Positions 18,732 through 27,297 of a stretch of DNA of 64,000 nucleotides are shown here, one piece after another (position 1 is the stretch's first letter; each line of letters opens with the position of its first letter). This DNA comes from Rufibacter sp. DG15C (GTDB lineage Bacteria; Bacteroidota; Bacteroidia; Cytophagales; Hymenobacteraceae), in assembly GCF_001577755.1 (NCBI RefSeq), contig NZ_CP010776.1:3410001-3474000 (forward strand), written 5' to 3'. The notes below the pieces were generated by a model. It saw only the letters and a list, made by a program, of their open reading frames with translations. It had not been told where the DNA came from and did no database searches. Made by a program: the position numbers and the translations under genes.

Positions 18732-19784
18732 ATGCTTTTAAGAAAAATACCTTTCTTCCTGTTACTAAGTCTATGCACCTTGTTGGGGCAGCAGGCGGCC
18801 GTAGCCCAAAAAGGAGTTAAGAAGGACTTGTTCAAAGGCAAAGCGCCCAAGATCAAATACGTAAAGCCAGACACCACGGTCCTCATCAAACATGAGGAGC
18901 TGCAGGAAAACACAGACAAGAAGAAAGCCGGGTTCAGCCCGGTGCGCAAGCTTTCCATTGTCAGTGAAGACACTAGTTCTCTAAACCTTGGGGAGCAAAG
19001 CATTGTGGAGATGTCTGAAGAGGTGCAGATGAACGACAGTGTCTGGGTGAAGATTGCCGGGTATTACGCCATCTGGGACACGCACAACATCAACCCTTAC
19101 CGCAAGGACGGCCGCACCCTAAAAGAGACGGTTCCAATTAAACTGGTAGACCCTGCCAAAAACCACCATTACAAGATGCCATTAGTTAAGACACCGGTTA
19201 CCTCAGACTTTGGGTTTAGAGGCTACCGCTGGCACTATGGCACTGATTTGGACTTAGATACTGGCGACTCCGTGAAGGCAGCATTTGACGGCGTGGTCCG
19301 GATCTCTAAGTGGGATGGCGGTGGCTACGGCAACTACCTAGTTGTGCGCCATGTGAACGGTCTGGAGACCCTGTACGGCCACTTGAGCAAAGCCTTGGTA
19401 AAACCTGGGCAATTGGTAAAGGCGGGCCAGCTGTTAGGGAAGGGAGGAAGCACCGGCCGTAGCTCTGGTCCCCACTTGCACTATGAGGTACGCTACGAAG
19501 GCAATCCCATTGACCCAGAAGAGATTTACAACTTCCCAGATTATCTACTCAAAGGCCAGAACTTTGAAGTAACCTCGGCGCTGTTCAACTATTATAACAA
19601 GACCAAGCGCTCCTCCTCACAGCCCTCCAGAGCCAGAAGGACGGTGTATCATAGGGTAAGAAGCGGTGAAGTATTGGGTTCTATTGCGCGTAAGTATGGC
19701 GTGCCCGTTTCTCAGATTACTCGTTTGAACAGAATCTCCACCAGAACCACCTTGAAAGTAGGCCGTAGTCTACGCATAAAATAA
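18732..19784 (+). CDS. Periplasmic M23-family peptidase with LysM domain
   Basis: 350 aa with a signal peptide (LLRKIPFFLLLSLCTLLGQ to about AVAQ). The central M23 domain (about 150-255) has the zinc-site motifs HYGTDLD and HLHYEV, with GHLSKALVKPGQLVKAGQ between them, typical of lysostaphin-type endopeptidases that cut peptidoglycan cross-links. A LysM domain ends the protein (YHRVRSGEVLGSIARKYGV, to the final SLRIK) and would bind glycan strands. Zinc ligands look intact, so it is probably active rather than an activator only. It precedes bshB1 by 14 bases, so the two may share a transcript. Confidence 0.9.
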   Translation: MLLRKIPFFLLLSLCTLLGQQAAVAQKGVKKDLFKGKAPKIKYVKPDTTVLIKHEELQENTDKKKAGFSPVRKLSIVSEDTSSLNLGEQSIVEMSEEVQMNDSVWVKIAGYYAIWDTHNINPYRKDGRTLKETVPIKLVDPAKNHHYKMPLVKTPVTSDFGFRGYRWHYGTDLDLDTGDSVKAAFDGVVRISKWDGGGYGNYLVVRHVNGLETLYGHLSKALVKPGQLVKAGQLLGKGGSTGRSSGPHLHYEVRYEGNPIDPEEIYNFPDYLLKGQNFEVTSALFNYYNKTKRSSSQPSRARRTVYHRVRSGEVLGSIARKYGVPVSQITRLNRISTRTTLKVGRSLRIK

Positions 19785-19798
19785 GCTATCCCACCCCT

Positions 19799-20527
19799 AT
19801 GAAACTAGACCTGTTGGCGTTTGCCTCGCACCCAGATGACGCTGAATTAGGCTGCGTGGGTACCATCTTGGCCCATAAAGCCCAAGGCAAAAAAGTGGGA
19901 GTCATAGATTTAACCCGCGGCGAACTAGGAACCAGAGGAACCCCTGAAACCAGAGCCCAGGAGTCTGCCGATGCCACTAGAACCTTAGGATTAGATGCCC
20001 GTGAGAATTTAGGATTGGCAGACGGCTTTTTTAGAAATGATGAGGAAAGCCAGCGCAAGGTCATTGCCATGGTGCGCAAGTACCGCCCCGAGGTTGTCTT
20101 GTTGAACGCCATCCATGACCGGCACCCAGACCATGGCCGCGGCAGCCAACTGGTGTCAGAGGCGTGTTTCTATGCGGGCTTGCGGCAGGTGAAAACCCAA
20201 AACGAGGCAGGAGAGGAGCAGGAAGCTTGGCGACCGAAGGCGGTCTACCATTACATTCAAGACAGGCTCATCACGCCAGACCTCATCGTGGATGTGACCC
20301 CGTATTGGGAAAAGAAAGTTGAAGCCATCAGAGCTTTCAAGTCTCAGTTCTTCACTACACCCAATCCAGAAGACAACGAACCGGCTACATACATTTCCAG
20401 CCCCGAGTTTATGCGGTTCATAGAAGCAAGAGCCTTAGAACTGGGACACGCCATTGGCGTCACTTATGGCGAAGGATTTACCAAGGAAAGGCATATTGGC
20501 GTTAAAAGCCTGTTTGATTTAATCTAG
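19799..20527 (+). CDS. bshB1: Bacillithiol biosynthesis deacetylase BshB1
   Basis: 242 aa, PIG-L/LmbE family. It removes the acetyl group from N-acetylglucosaminyl malate to give glucosaminyl malate, the second step of bacillithiol synthesis. The zinc-binding AHPDD-type motif is ASHPDDAELG near residue 10, and the second motif is HDRHPDHGRG near 110. The residues around TRGELGTRGTPETRAQES are characteristic of the BshB1 subgroup rather than general PIG-L enzymes. Bacteroidota commonly make bacillithiol. bshA and bshC are not in this window. Confidence 0.9.
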   Translation: MKLDLLAFASHPDDAELGCVGTILAHKAQGKKVGVIDLTRGELGTRGTPETRAQESADATRTLGLDARENLGLADGFFRNDEESQRKVIAMVRKYRPEVVLLNAIHDRHPDHGRGSQLVSEACFYAGLRQVKTQNEAGEEQEAWRPKAVYHYIQDRLITPDLIVDVTPYWEKKVEAIRAFKSQFFTTPNPEDNEPATYISSPEFMRFIEARALELGHAIGVTYGEGFTKERHIGVKSLFDLI

Positions 20528-20545
20528 GCTTCACTTACATAAAAG

Positions 20546-20599
20546 AAGAGCTCCGTCTTTGGCCTGTTTTCTGTAAAACAGGTCAAAAACGGAGCTCTT
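20546..20599. terminator. Extended palindrome acting as a convergent terminator
   Basis: Repeat copy 7 is lengthened by matching flanks AAGAGCTC and GAGCTCTT, giving a nearly perfect inverted repeat of 54 bases. It lies between the convergent bshB1 and accC genes. Confidence 0.7.
20554..20591. repeat. 38-bp palindromic repeat, copy 7
   Basis: CGTCTTTGGC and GGTCAAAAACG half-sites, inner TTTTCTGTAAAA. It sits between convergent genes and is embedded in a longer inverted repeat. Confidence 0.92.
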
Positions 20600-20620
20600 T
20601 ACTTTGGTAGTAGTACTTGA

Positions 20621-22135
20621 CTATTTCAGTCTATTCTTCCGCCAGTCAGACATACCGCCTGTAGCTTGGGCAGAAGTTTCAGTTGACGTTGCCGTTTGTG
20701 CTGTTTTAGCTTGACCAGAGAAAATAGCGGCCAGCACGGCGGCAATCTCTTCTTCGTCTGGATTAGGAGCCGATCTTAAAACAGATGGGTCTGTGAAGTA
20801 GCGGTTGATGAACTTGGTGTCAAAGTTGCCAGACCGGAAAGCCTCATGTTCCATCACAAATTTACCAAACGGCAAAGTTGTCTCAATACCGGTGATCTGG
20901 TACTCATCAATAGCCCTGATCATTTTCTCAATAGCTTCTTGGCGGTCTTTGCCATAGGTCACCAATTTGGCGATCATCGGGTCATAATAGATAGGAATCT
21001 CCATGCCTTCCTCAAAACCATCATCCACGCGCACGCCTAATCCTTGTGGACGCTTGTAAGTGGTTAAGGTTCCTATGTCTGGCAAGAAGTTATTGGTGGG
21101 ATCCTCGGCGTATACGCGTAGTTCCATGGCGTGGCCGGTGATGGTCAGGTCTTCCTGGGTGAAGGAAAGAGGTTCACCTTGGGCTACTTTAATCTGTTCT
21201 TTCACTAAATCCAGGCCAGTGATTTGTTCCGTAACTGGGTGCTCTACCTGCAAACGCGTGTTCATTTCCAGGAAGTAAAAGTTAAGGTTCTCATCCACCA
21301 AGAATTCCACGGTCCCGGCGCCTTTGTAATCACAGGCCTTGGCCACGTTTACGGCGCAGCGGCCCATTTCGGCGCGCAGTTCGGGTGTAAGGATAGCCGA
21401 AGGAGCTTCTTCAATCACTTTCTGGTGACGGCGCTGGATAGAGCATTCGCGCTCAAACAAATGAACGATGTTGCCATGCGTATCACCTAATACTTGAATT
21501 TCAATATGCCTGGGTGAACCAATGTACTTCTCAATAAAAACAGAGCCGTCGCCAAACGCCGAGGTAGCCTCACTCACAGCCATGGACATTTGCTGCTCAA
21601 ACTCCTCTACGTTCTCCACCACTCGCATTCCTTTTCCGCCACCCCCGGCACTGGCTTTAATCAAGATTGGGAAACCTATGCTGGTGGCAATGGTCTTGGC
21701 TTCTTCCACGTCCGTGATGGCGCCTTCGGTGCCTGGAACCATGGGAATGTTATACGTGGCCACGGCGGCCTTGGCGGCCAGCTTACTGCCCATCAGGTCA
21801 ATGGCTTCCGGTGACGGGCCAATGAAGATAATTCCCGCTTCCTCGGCCATTTTAGCGAAACCTGCATTCTCAGAGAGGAAACCATAGCCCGGGTGAATGG
21901 CGTCCACGCCCAAGTTTTTACAAACTTCTAGGATGACATCACCGCGCAGATAGGATTGGTTAGAAGGGGGAGGCCCCACGCAAACAGCCTCATCCGCGAA
22001 GCGCACGTGCAAGGCCTGGCGGTCTGCCTCTGAGTAGATGGCTACGGTTTTGATGCCCATTTCCTTGGCAGAGCGCATGACGCGCAAGGCAATTTCGCCG
22101 CGGTTGGCTACCAAAATTTTATTTATTTTTTTCAT
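20621..22135 (-). CDS. accC: Biotin carboxylase subunit of acetyl-CoA carboxylase
   Basis: 504 aa from ATG at 22135 (an in-frame TTG two codons upstream is less likely). It carboxylates biotin on the carrier protein with ATP and bicarbonate, the first half of malonyl-CoA synthesis. The N-terminal domain has ILVANRGEIALRVMRSAKEM. The ATP-grasp glycine loop is KASAGGGGKGMR, and the catalytic stretch is EMNTRLQVEHPVTE. A Thr/Ala-rich tail of about 30 residues after position 470 is longer than in E. coli AccC. No accB is adjacent, so a role with another biotin carrier (propionyl-CoA or pyruvate type) is possible. Confidence 0.92.
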   Translation of the reverse strand: MKKINKILVANRGEIALRVMRSAKEMGIKTVAIYSEADRQALHVRFADEAVCVGPPPSNQSYLRGDVILEVCKNLGVDAIHPGYGFLSENAGFAKMAEEAGIIFIGPSPEAIDLMGSKLAAKAAVATYNIPMVPGTEGAITDVEEAKTIATSIGFPILIKASAGGGGKGMRVVENVEEFEQQMSMAVSEATSAFGDGSVFIEKYIGSPRHIEIQVLGDTHGNIVHLFERECSIQRRHQKVIEEAPSAILTPELRAEMGRCAVNVAKACDYKGAGTVEFLVDENLNFYFLEMNTRLQVEHPVTEQITGLDLVKEQIKVAQGEPLSFTQEDLTITGHAMELRVYAEDPTNNFLPDIGTLTTYKRPQGLGVRVDDGFEEGMEIPIYYDPMIAKLVTYGKDRQEAIEKMIRAIDEYQITGIETTLPFGKFVMEHEAFRSGNFDTKFINRYFTDPSVLRSAPNPDEEEIAAVLAAIFSGQAKTAQTATSTETSAQATGGMSDWRKNRLK

Positions 22136-22227
22136 CGTCAAATGTCCATTCAGTTTGATACTTCAAAGAAATGCCTTTCTGTGCTAAGATAAAAGCCATA
22201 AGATTAAATCATCTTATAATAGCGCGC

Positions 22228-22258
22228 TTTGTATTTGAGCACAATCAATGTAAATTTG
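22228..22258 (+). promoter_or_regulatory. Bacteroidota-type promoter of the alpha-oxoamine synthase gene
   Basis: TTTG at 22228-22231, exactly 19 bases, then TAAATTTG at 22251-22258. This is a perfect match to TTTG-N19-TANNTTTG. It lies 86 bases upstream of the GTG start, in the divergent space shared with accC. Confidence 0.85.
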
Positions 22259-22344
22259 CAGGTCTTCGTGCCTTAAACTGTACCAAGATGACTACATGAC
22301 GGCTTTCGTCTAGATGATCTTCAACCGCCTTAATTTTATCTAAA

Positions 22345-23583
22345 GTGGATTTATTTGAAAAGTTATTAGCCAACCGCGGACCGCTTGGCAGCCATTCACA
22401 CTATGCTCACGGTTATTTCACGTTCCCAAAATTAGAAGGAGAGATTGCTCCCCGCATGACGTTCAGGGGCAAACAGGTGTTGACCTGGAGCTTGAATAAC
22501 TACCTGGGCTTAGCCAACCACCCAGAAGTGCGCAAGGCAGATGCTGACGCCGCCGCTGAGTTTGGAATGGCCCTGCCTATGGGCGCCCGCATCATGTCTG
22601 GTAACTCAAATAACCATGAGCGTCTAGAAAGCGAGCTAGCCGAGTTTGTGCAGAAGGAAGATGCTTTCTTATTGAACTTCGGATACCAAGGCGTAGTGTC
22701 CATCATTGACGCCTTAGTGGATCGTCATGACGTGATTGTGTACGATGCCGAGTCTCATGCCTGCATCATTGACGGTGTCCGTCTGCACCAAGGCAAGCGC
22801 TTTGTGTACCAGCACAACGACATGGAAAGCCTGGAGAAGCAATTGCAGCGCGCCACGCGCTTGACCAATGAGTCTGGTGGAGCCATCCTGGTGATCTCTG
22901 AAGGCGTGTTTGGCATGAGCGGCAATCTAGGCGACTTGCAAGGCATCATTGCCCTGAAAGAGAAATATAGCTTTAGACTGTTCATTGACGATGCTCATGG
23001 TTTTGGTACGATGGGTACCACCGGTGCGGGCACGGGTGAACACCTAGGCGTGCAGGATGGCATTGACATCTACTTCTCTACGTTTGCCAAGTCTATGGCC
23101 AGCATTGGTGCATTTGTGGCTAGCAATGAAGATGTAATCACTTACCTGCGCTACAACATGCGCTCTCAGACCTACGCTAAGTCATTGCCTATGACGCTAG
23201 TGGTGGGTGCTTTGAAGCGTTTAGAGTTATTGCGTTCTAAGCCTGAGTTGAAAGACAATCTTTGGACCATTGTAAAAGCATTGCAATCTGGTCTGCGTGA
23301 GAAAGGATTTAACATTGGTACCACCACGTCACCAGTGACACCGGTGTTGTTGAACGGCCAGATTCCAGACGCTACTGCCTTGACGTTGGACCTGCGTGAG
23401 AACTACAACATCTTCTGTTCCATTGTTGTGTACCCAGTAGTACCTAAGGATGTGATCATGTTGCGTTTGATCCCAACGGCTGCGCACACCCTAGAGGATG
23501 TGGCTGAGACCATCGCTGCCTTTGAAGCCATCGCTTCTAAATTAGACAAGGGACTTTACTCAAAAACTACGGTTACAGCCTAG
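22345..23583 (+). CDS. Alpha-oxoamine synthase family PLP enzyme (serine palmitoyltransferase / cysteate acyltransferase type)
   Basis: 412 aa, start GTG. Members join an amino acid to an acyl-CoA with loss of CO2. The fold-type I pattern is clear: substrate loop SLNNYLGLANHP, His-139 in YDAESHACIIDG for stacking on PLP, IDDAHG (Asp-216 and His-218) for the pyridinium nitrogen and ring oxygen, and Lys-249 in STFAKSMASIGAF for the Schiff base. In Bacteroidota the plausible roles are serine palmitoyltransferase (sphingolipids) or cysteate acyltransferase (sulfonolipids); 2-amino-3-ketobutyrate CoA ligase or KBL-like annotation is also common. I cannot choose from sequence alone. Confidence 0.85.
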   Translation: MDLFEKLLANRGPLGSHSHYAHGYFTFPKLEGEIAPRMTFRGKQVLTWSLNNYLGLANHPEVRKADADAAAEFGMALPMGARIMSGNSNNHERLESELAEFVQKEDAFLLNFGYQGVVSIIDALVDRHDVIVYDAESHACIIDGVRLHQGKRFVYQHNDMESLEKQLQRATRLTNESGGAILVISEGVFGMSGNLGDLQGIIALKEKYSFRLFIDDAHGFGTMGTTGAGTGEHLGVQDGIDIYFSTFAKSMASIGAFVASNEDVITYLRYNMRSQTYAKSLPMTLVVGALKRLELLRSKPELKDNLWTIVKALQSGLREKGFNIGTTTSPVTPVLLNGQIPDATALTLDLRENYNIFCSIVVYPVVPKDVIMLRLIPTAAHTLEDVAETIAAFEAIASKLDKGLYSKTTVTA

Positions 23584-23694
23584 AAAAGCGGTTCTTTCTT
23601 GTAAAAAGAGCTTCTGTAATTTTTTTGCACCTTATTTTATAATTCCTATATTAGAGCCATTAAACGAAATGTTAAACCTTAAAAACAAGCTCTA

Positions 23695-23886
23695 ATGAAC
23701 AATTTTTCTAAAATTAAGGACCTGGTTCTGTCTCTAGAAGGTGACTTTGAGAAGTTCTATGACAAAGGCAATTCAGCAGCTGGTACTCGCGTGAGAAAAG
23801 GTATGCAGGATTTGAAAAACATGGCTCAGGACATCCGTAAGGAAGTACAGGACATGAAGAACAGCGAAGGTGCTGAGAAAAAATAA
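23695..23886 (+). CDS. Small histone H1-like protein
   Basis: 63 aa, helical and lysine-rich: FSKIKDLVLSLEGDFEKFYD, then GNSAAGTRVRKGMQDLKNMA and a charged C-terminus ending GAEKK. It matches the Bacteroidota histone H1-like (Hc1-type) family of very small nucleoid-associated proteins. The long basic tail of chlamydial Hc1 is missing, so DNA compaction by the same mechanism is unproven. It is followed by a strong terminator shared with the convergent tyrS. Family members are generally abundant; strength of expression here is not visible from sequence. Confidence 0.85.
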   Translation: MNNFSKIKDLVLSLEGDFEKFYDKGNSAAGTRVRKGMQDLKNMAQDIRKEVQDMKNSEGAEKK

Positions 23887-23909
23887 GTTGCTAGCAACCA
23901 ATAAGTTAT

Positions 23910-23943
23910 AAAAAAAGGCAGGTGTCAAAACCTGCCTTTTTTT
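23910..23943. terminator. Bidirectional intrinsic terminator between H1-like gene and tyrS
   Basis: AAAAAAAGGCAGGT pairs with ACCTGCCTTTTTTT around six bases. A-runs and T-runs on both sides allow it to end transcripts from both convergent genes. Confidence 0.93.
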
Positions 23944-23967
23944 ATGCTCAATTTGTAAAGTCAGTGC

Positions 23968-25272
23968 CTAAAGCGCCTTTACCAAATAATAATTCTTTTT
24001 GCCTTTCTGCACTACCAGGTATTTGCCTTGTAGCAGGTCAGAAGTGATGGTTTCATCAGGCGTAGCCACCTTCTGGCGGTTAATGCTCACGCCTCCGTTC
24101 TGGATCATTTTCTTGGCTTCGCCTTTTGACTCAAAAATCTGGTTTTGGGTCAATTCAGACAAGAAATCCACGGCTTGGGCGCCGTTTGCTAAATTTTCTT
24201 TAGAAATTTCTATCTGCGGAACGCCTTCAAAAACGGCCAGCAGGGTAGACTCTGGCAAACCGCGCAACGTCTCCAAATCGCCCTTGCCAAACAGAATCTG
24301 CGAAGCCTCCACCGCGCTCTCAAACTCCTCAGCCGAGTGCACTGTGGTAGTCACTTCCTTGGCTAAGGCTTTCTGCAGGACGCGTAGGTGCGGTGCTTGG
24401 GCGTGCTCTTCTACTAAAGCAGCAATTTCTTCCTGCGTTAGCAAAGTAAAGCGCTTAATCAGGTTCTCGGCTTCGTCATCTCCTACGTTCAGCCAGAACT
24501 GGTAAAACTTGTAGGGGCTGGTCATGACAGGGTCCAACCACACGTTGCCGCTTTCAGACTTACCAAACTTGCTGCCGTCTGCCTTGGTCACCAAAGGAGT
24601 GGTCAAGGCATAAGCCTTGCCGCCTTCCATGCGTCTTATGAGCTCAGTGCCAGAGGTGATGTTTCCCCACTGGTCAGAGCCACCCATCTGCAGGCGCACA
24701 TTCTTGTGTTTGTACAGGTGCATGTAGTCATATCCCTGCAACAACTGGTAAGAGAACTCCGTGAACGAAAGACCTTCGGCGCCGTCTTCGCCTTCCTGCG
24801 CGGTGATGCGCTTTTTGACGGAGTCTTTCTTCATCATGTAGTTCACCGTGAGGTGCTTGCCCACATGGCGCAAGAAGTCCAGGAAGGAGAACTCTTTGAA
24901 CCAGTCATAGTTGTTGACCATCTCTGCCGCGTTGGGCACATTCCCGAAGTTCAGGAACTTCTCCAACTGCTTTTTAATGCCGGCTTGGTTGTCTCTCAAA
25001 ACATCCTCAGACAAGAGGTTACGCTCCGCTGATTTACCGGAAGGGTCACCAATCATACCCGTGGCACCGCCCACCAAAGCGACAGGCTTGTGTCCAGCGC
25101 GCTGCAGGTGCACCAACAGCATGATGGTGGCCAGGTTGCCTATGTGCAGCGAAGATGCCGTGGGGTCAAAGCCAATGTAGGCCGTGGTCATCTCTTTCTG
25201 CAGTTGTTCTTCTGTGCCTGGCATGGTGTCTTGTAACATTCCGCGCCAGCGCAGTTCTTCAATCAAATTCAT
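23968..25272 (-). CDS. tyrS: Tyrosyl-tRNA synthetase
   Basis: 434 aa from ATG at 25272. An upstream extension of the open frame reads through palindromic repeat copy 8 and is not part of the protein. It charges tRNA-Tyr. The class I signatures are HIGN (in [12 protein letters not shown]) and KFGKS (in [16 protein letters not shown]). A tyrosine-binding core with GYDYMHLYK and MGGSDQWGN lies between them, and a C-terminal S4-like RNA-binding domain ([15 protein letters not shown]) is complete. A TATCTTTG element at 25294-25301 fits a promoter about 20-30 bases upstream of the start. Confidence 0.97.
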   Translation of the reverse strand: MNLIEELRWRGMLQDTMPGTEEQLQKEMTTAYIGFDPTASSLHIGNLATIMLLVHLQRAGHKPVALVGGATGMIGDPSGKSAERNLLSEDVLRDNQAGIKKQLEKFLNFGNVPNAAEMVNNYDWFKEFSFLDFLRHVGKHLTVNYMMKKDSVKKRITAQEGEDGAEGLSFTEFSYQLLQGYDYMHLYKHKNVRLQMGGSDQWGNITSGTELIRRMEGGKAYALTTPLVTKADGSKFGKSESGNVWLDPVMTSPYKFYQFWLNVGDDEAENLIKRFTLLTQEEIAALVEEHAQAPHLRVLQKALAKEVTTTVHSAEEFESAVEASQILFGKGDLETLRGLPESTLLAVFEGVPQIEISKENLANGAQAVDFLSELTQNQIFESKGEAKKMIQNGGVSINRQKVATPDETITSDLLQGKYLVVQKGKKNYYLVKAL

Positions 25273-25293
25273 GTAGCTCAGTTTTAACTGGTC

Positions 25294-25301
25294 CAAAGAT
25301 A
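25294..25301 (-). promoter_or_regulatory. Possible -7 element for tyrS
   Basis: On the minus strand the bases read TATCTTTG, a full match to TANNTTTG, about 22 bases upstream of the tyrS start. No TTTG is found 19 bases further upstream, so it is tentative. Confidence 0.4.
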
Positions 25302-25353
25302 CACCACATCTTTTAATTTGACAGAAGCATATAGCGGCCATCCCCAAGACAGT

Positions 25354-25391
25354 CGTTTTTGGCTTGTTTTCTGGGAAACAGGCCAAAAATG
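25354..25391. repeat. 38-bp palindromic repeat, copy 8
   Basis: CGTTTTTGGC and GGCCAAAAATG half-sites, inner TTTTCTGGGAAA. It lies in the space between a lipoprotein gene and tyrS, both on the minus strand. Confidence 0.92.
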
Positions 25392-25420
25392 TTTGCTAAG
25401 GAAAGTGCAGCGTAACCGGC

Positions 25421-25819
25421 TTACTCTTGAGGTGAGGAATTCTGGACTTTCTTGAAAGATATAAAGGATGCGGCCTCAGTACTTGAGCTTGGTTCCTTGG
25501 TGAACTTTATTTCAATGCAATCTAGTTTTCTACTTTCTGGGTCTTGTCTATGCAGAAAGGATTCTACTTTGTTGGCCAAAGTGTCTAACTCTTTATAGGA
25601 AGTTGTTTCTACTGGATAGCTATAAAAGGTAATGGTTGTATAATTGTCATTCTCCCTAGTTCCTCTGTGCATGCTAAGATTCACATCCTCATGATGAAAA
25701 GCTGCGGCTAAATCCTTTTTTAGTTGCATCATCTTCTCAAATTTTTCTTTTAAGTCACAAGAGGTAACTAAAATCAAAAATATGAGACTTATCCAATGGC
25801 TTTTCTTTACAGCGTTCAT
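25421..25819 (-). CDS. Small lipoprotein of unknown function
   Basis: 132 aa from ATG at 25819 (a TTG two codons upstream is possible). KKSHWISLIFLILVTSCD is a lipoprotein signal with lipobox LVTSC. The mature part has a charged helix, DLKEKFEKMMQLKKDLAAAF, followed by a region with mixed strands (NYTTITFYSYPVE). No domain is recognised. It is divergent from holA, and two palindromic repeats flank the gene (copies 8 and 9). Its base composition is somewhat richer in A and T than its neighbours. Confidence 0.7.
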   Translation of the reverse strand: MNAVKKSHWISLIFLILVTSCDLKEKFEKMMQLKKDLAAAFHHEDVNLSMHRGTRENDNYTTITFYSYPVETTSYKELDTLANKVESFLHRQDPESRKLDCIEIKFTKEPSSSTEAASFISFKKVQNSSPQE

Positions 25820-25898
25820 ATACAATAGGGATGGGACAGGTAGGAATTAAGTAAGTAAATTAAAACAATCTTTCTTTCTGTTTACCTTTATAGCTTGC

Positions 25899-25936
25899 CG
25901 TTTTTGGCTTGTTTCCTGAGAAACAAGCCAAAAACG
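25899..25936. repeat. 38-bp palindromic repeat, copy 9
   Basis: CGTTTTTGGC and GCCAAAAACG, with GGCTTG in the left arm matched by CAAGCC in the right arm, a paired change from the GGCCTG/CAGGCC form. It lies between divergent genes, where a terminator would serve neither. Confidence 0.93.
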
Positions 25937-25987
25937 CGATCACGTTATTTTGTCATCAGGCATAGTGCTTTGGTTTGCGGGCATGCG

Positions 25988-25995
25988 TAACTTTG
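25988..25995 (+). promoter_or_regulatory. Possible -7 element for holA
   Basis: TAACTTTG, a full match to TANNTTTG, 34 bases before the holA start. The best TTTG upstream is at 15 bases rather than 19, so confidence is limited. Confidence 0.45.
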
Positions 25996-26029
25996 GGTTC
26001 TTGTTTGACCAATCCCGTACCTTGCATCC

Positions 26030-27082
26030 ATGGCGCTGACCGCTGACGATATTCTTAATCAACTCAAGAACCGCGAATTTGCCCCAGTGTATTTTCTTCA
26101 GGGCGAAGAACCGTACTACATTGACCTCATCTCTGATTACATAGAGCAACACGCTTTAAATGACATGGAGAAAGGTTTCAACCAGGTAGTGATGTACGGC
26201 AAGGACACGGACATCTCTAATGTGTTATTGCAGGCCAAGCGGTTTCCTATGATGTCTGATAGACAAGTGGTCATTGTCAAGGAAGCCCAGAACCTGCAGA
26301 ACCTGGAAGCCGACCCAGAGAAAGATCCGGCGGCCAAGCAACTGGATGCCTATCTGGCCAATCCGCTGCCGTCCACCATTCTGGTGTTCTGCCACAAGCA
26401 CAAAGTCTTGGACGGCCGTAAACGCTTGAGCAAGGTGTTGAGCAAGCAAGCCGTGCTACTCACTACCAAGAAGCTGTATGACAACCAGGTGCCCGCCTGG
26501 ATCACCAGTTACCTCAAGTCCAAGAACCTGCAGGCCACGCCGCAGGCCGTCATGATGCTGGCAGAATACATTGGCGCCGACTTGTCCAGGCTCACCAATG
26601 AGATTGAGAAACTCACCATCAACCTCAAGCCCGGCCAGACCATTGATGACGGCGTGGTGCAGGAAAACATAGGCATCAGCAAGGAGTTCAACATCTTTGA
26701 GTTGCAGACCGCCATTATCAAACAGGATGTGCTCAAGGCTAACCGCATCTTGAACTACTTCGCGTCCAATCCCAAAGACAACCCTTTGATTCCTAACCTG
26801 GTTTTGCTGTTTTCGTTCTTCTCTAAGCTGTTGACCCTGCACATGCTACCGCAGGTGAACGAGCAGACGGTGGCTAAGAGCTTGGGCAACCGCGGCTTTC
26901 TGGCCAAGGAATACATGCTGGCCCTTAGAAACTACCCGTACCGCAGGGTGCTGCAGATCATCGGGTTTCTGAGAAAGGCAGATTTGCAGAGCAAAGGCGT
27001 GGAGGGCGGCAGCCTGCCCGACGATGCCATTTTAAAGGAGCTGGTTTTCAAAATCATCCATCCGGTGCCCGTGATCAAGTAA
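26030..27082 (+). CDS. holA: DNA polymerase III delta subunit
   Basis: 350 aa. Delta is the part of the clamp loader that opens the beta sliding clamp during loading. The N-terminal stretch FAPVYFLQGEEPYYIDLISDYI corresponds to the P-loop-like region of the AAA+ fold (not a working Walker A), followed by the RFPMMSDRQVVIVKEAQ strand, the helical lid, and the C-terminal collar domain LKELVFKI. Length is normal. A palindromic repeat begins three bases after the stop codon. Confidence 0.93.
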   Translation: MALTADDILNQLKNREFAPVYFLQGEEPYYIDLISDYIEQHALNDMEKGFNQVVMYGKDTDISNVLLQAKRFPMMSDRQVVIVKEAQNLQNLEADPEKDPAAKQLDAYLANPLPSTILVFCHKHKVLDGRKRLSKVLSKQAVLLTTKKLYDNQVPAWITSYLKSKNLQATPQAVMMLAEYIGADLSRLTNEIEKLTINLKPGQTIDDGVVQENIGISKEFNIFELQTAIIKQDVLKANRILNYFASNPKDNPLIPNLVLLFSFFSKLLTLHMLPQVNEQTVAKSLGNRGFLAKEYMLALRNYPYRRVLQIIGFLRKADLQSKGVEGGSLPDDAILKELVFKIIHPVPVIK

Positions 27083-27085
27083 ATC

Positions 27086-27123
27086 CGTTTTTGGCCTACT
27101 TTCCAGAAAACAAGCCAAAAACG
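27086..27123. repeat. 38-bp palindromic repeat, copy 10
   Basis: CGTTTTTGGC and AGCCAAAAACG half-sites with inner CTTTCCAGAAAA. It begins three bases after the holA stop, before the co-directional envelope operon. Confidence 0.93.
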
Positions 27124-27225
27124 GTCAAGAAAGTAGGAGGCGGCAAATGCTAAAATCCGAATTCTTGCGTTGAAGAAACATCAGGAAAAGGCCGGGGTTT
27201 GGGCCGCTTCCAACCAATAATTTCC

Positions 27226-27233
27226 TATTTTTG
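27226..27233 (+). promoter_or_regulatory. Possible -7 element for the envelope operon
   Basis: TATTTTTG, a full match to TANNTTTG, 64 bases before the first gene of the operon. TTTG at 27198 is 24 bases away rather than 19, so the -33 box is uncertain. Confidence 0.4.
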
Positions 27234-27297
27234 AAGGAACGGCTTTGGCTCCAGTGAGATTTTTCTGCCTGGTGCCCATTTTCTAATACACCAACCT

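Noticed and set aside
25273-25386. N-terminal extension of tyrS in the same open frame ([12 protein letters not shown]...)
   Set aside because: The extension is translated from repeat copy 8 and the promoter region. The family start MNLIEELRW at 25272 is clear.
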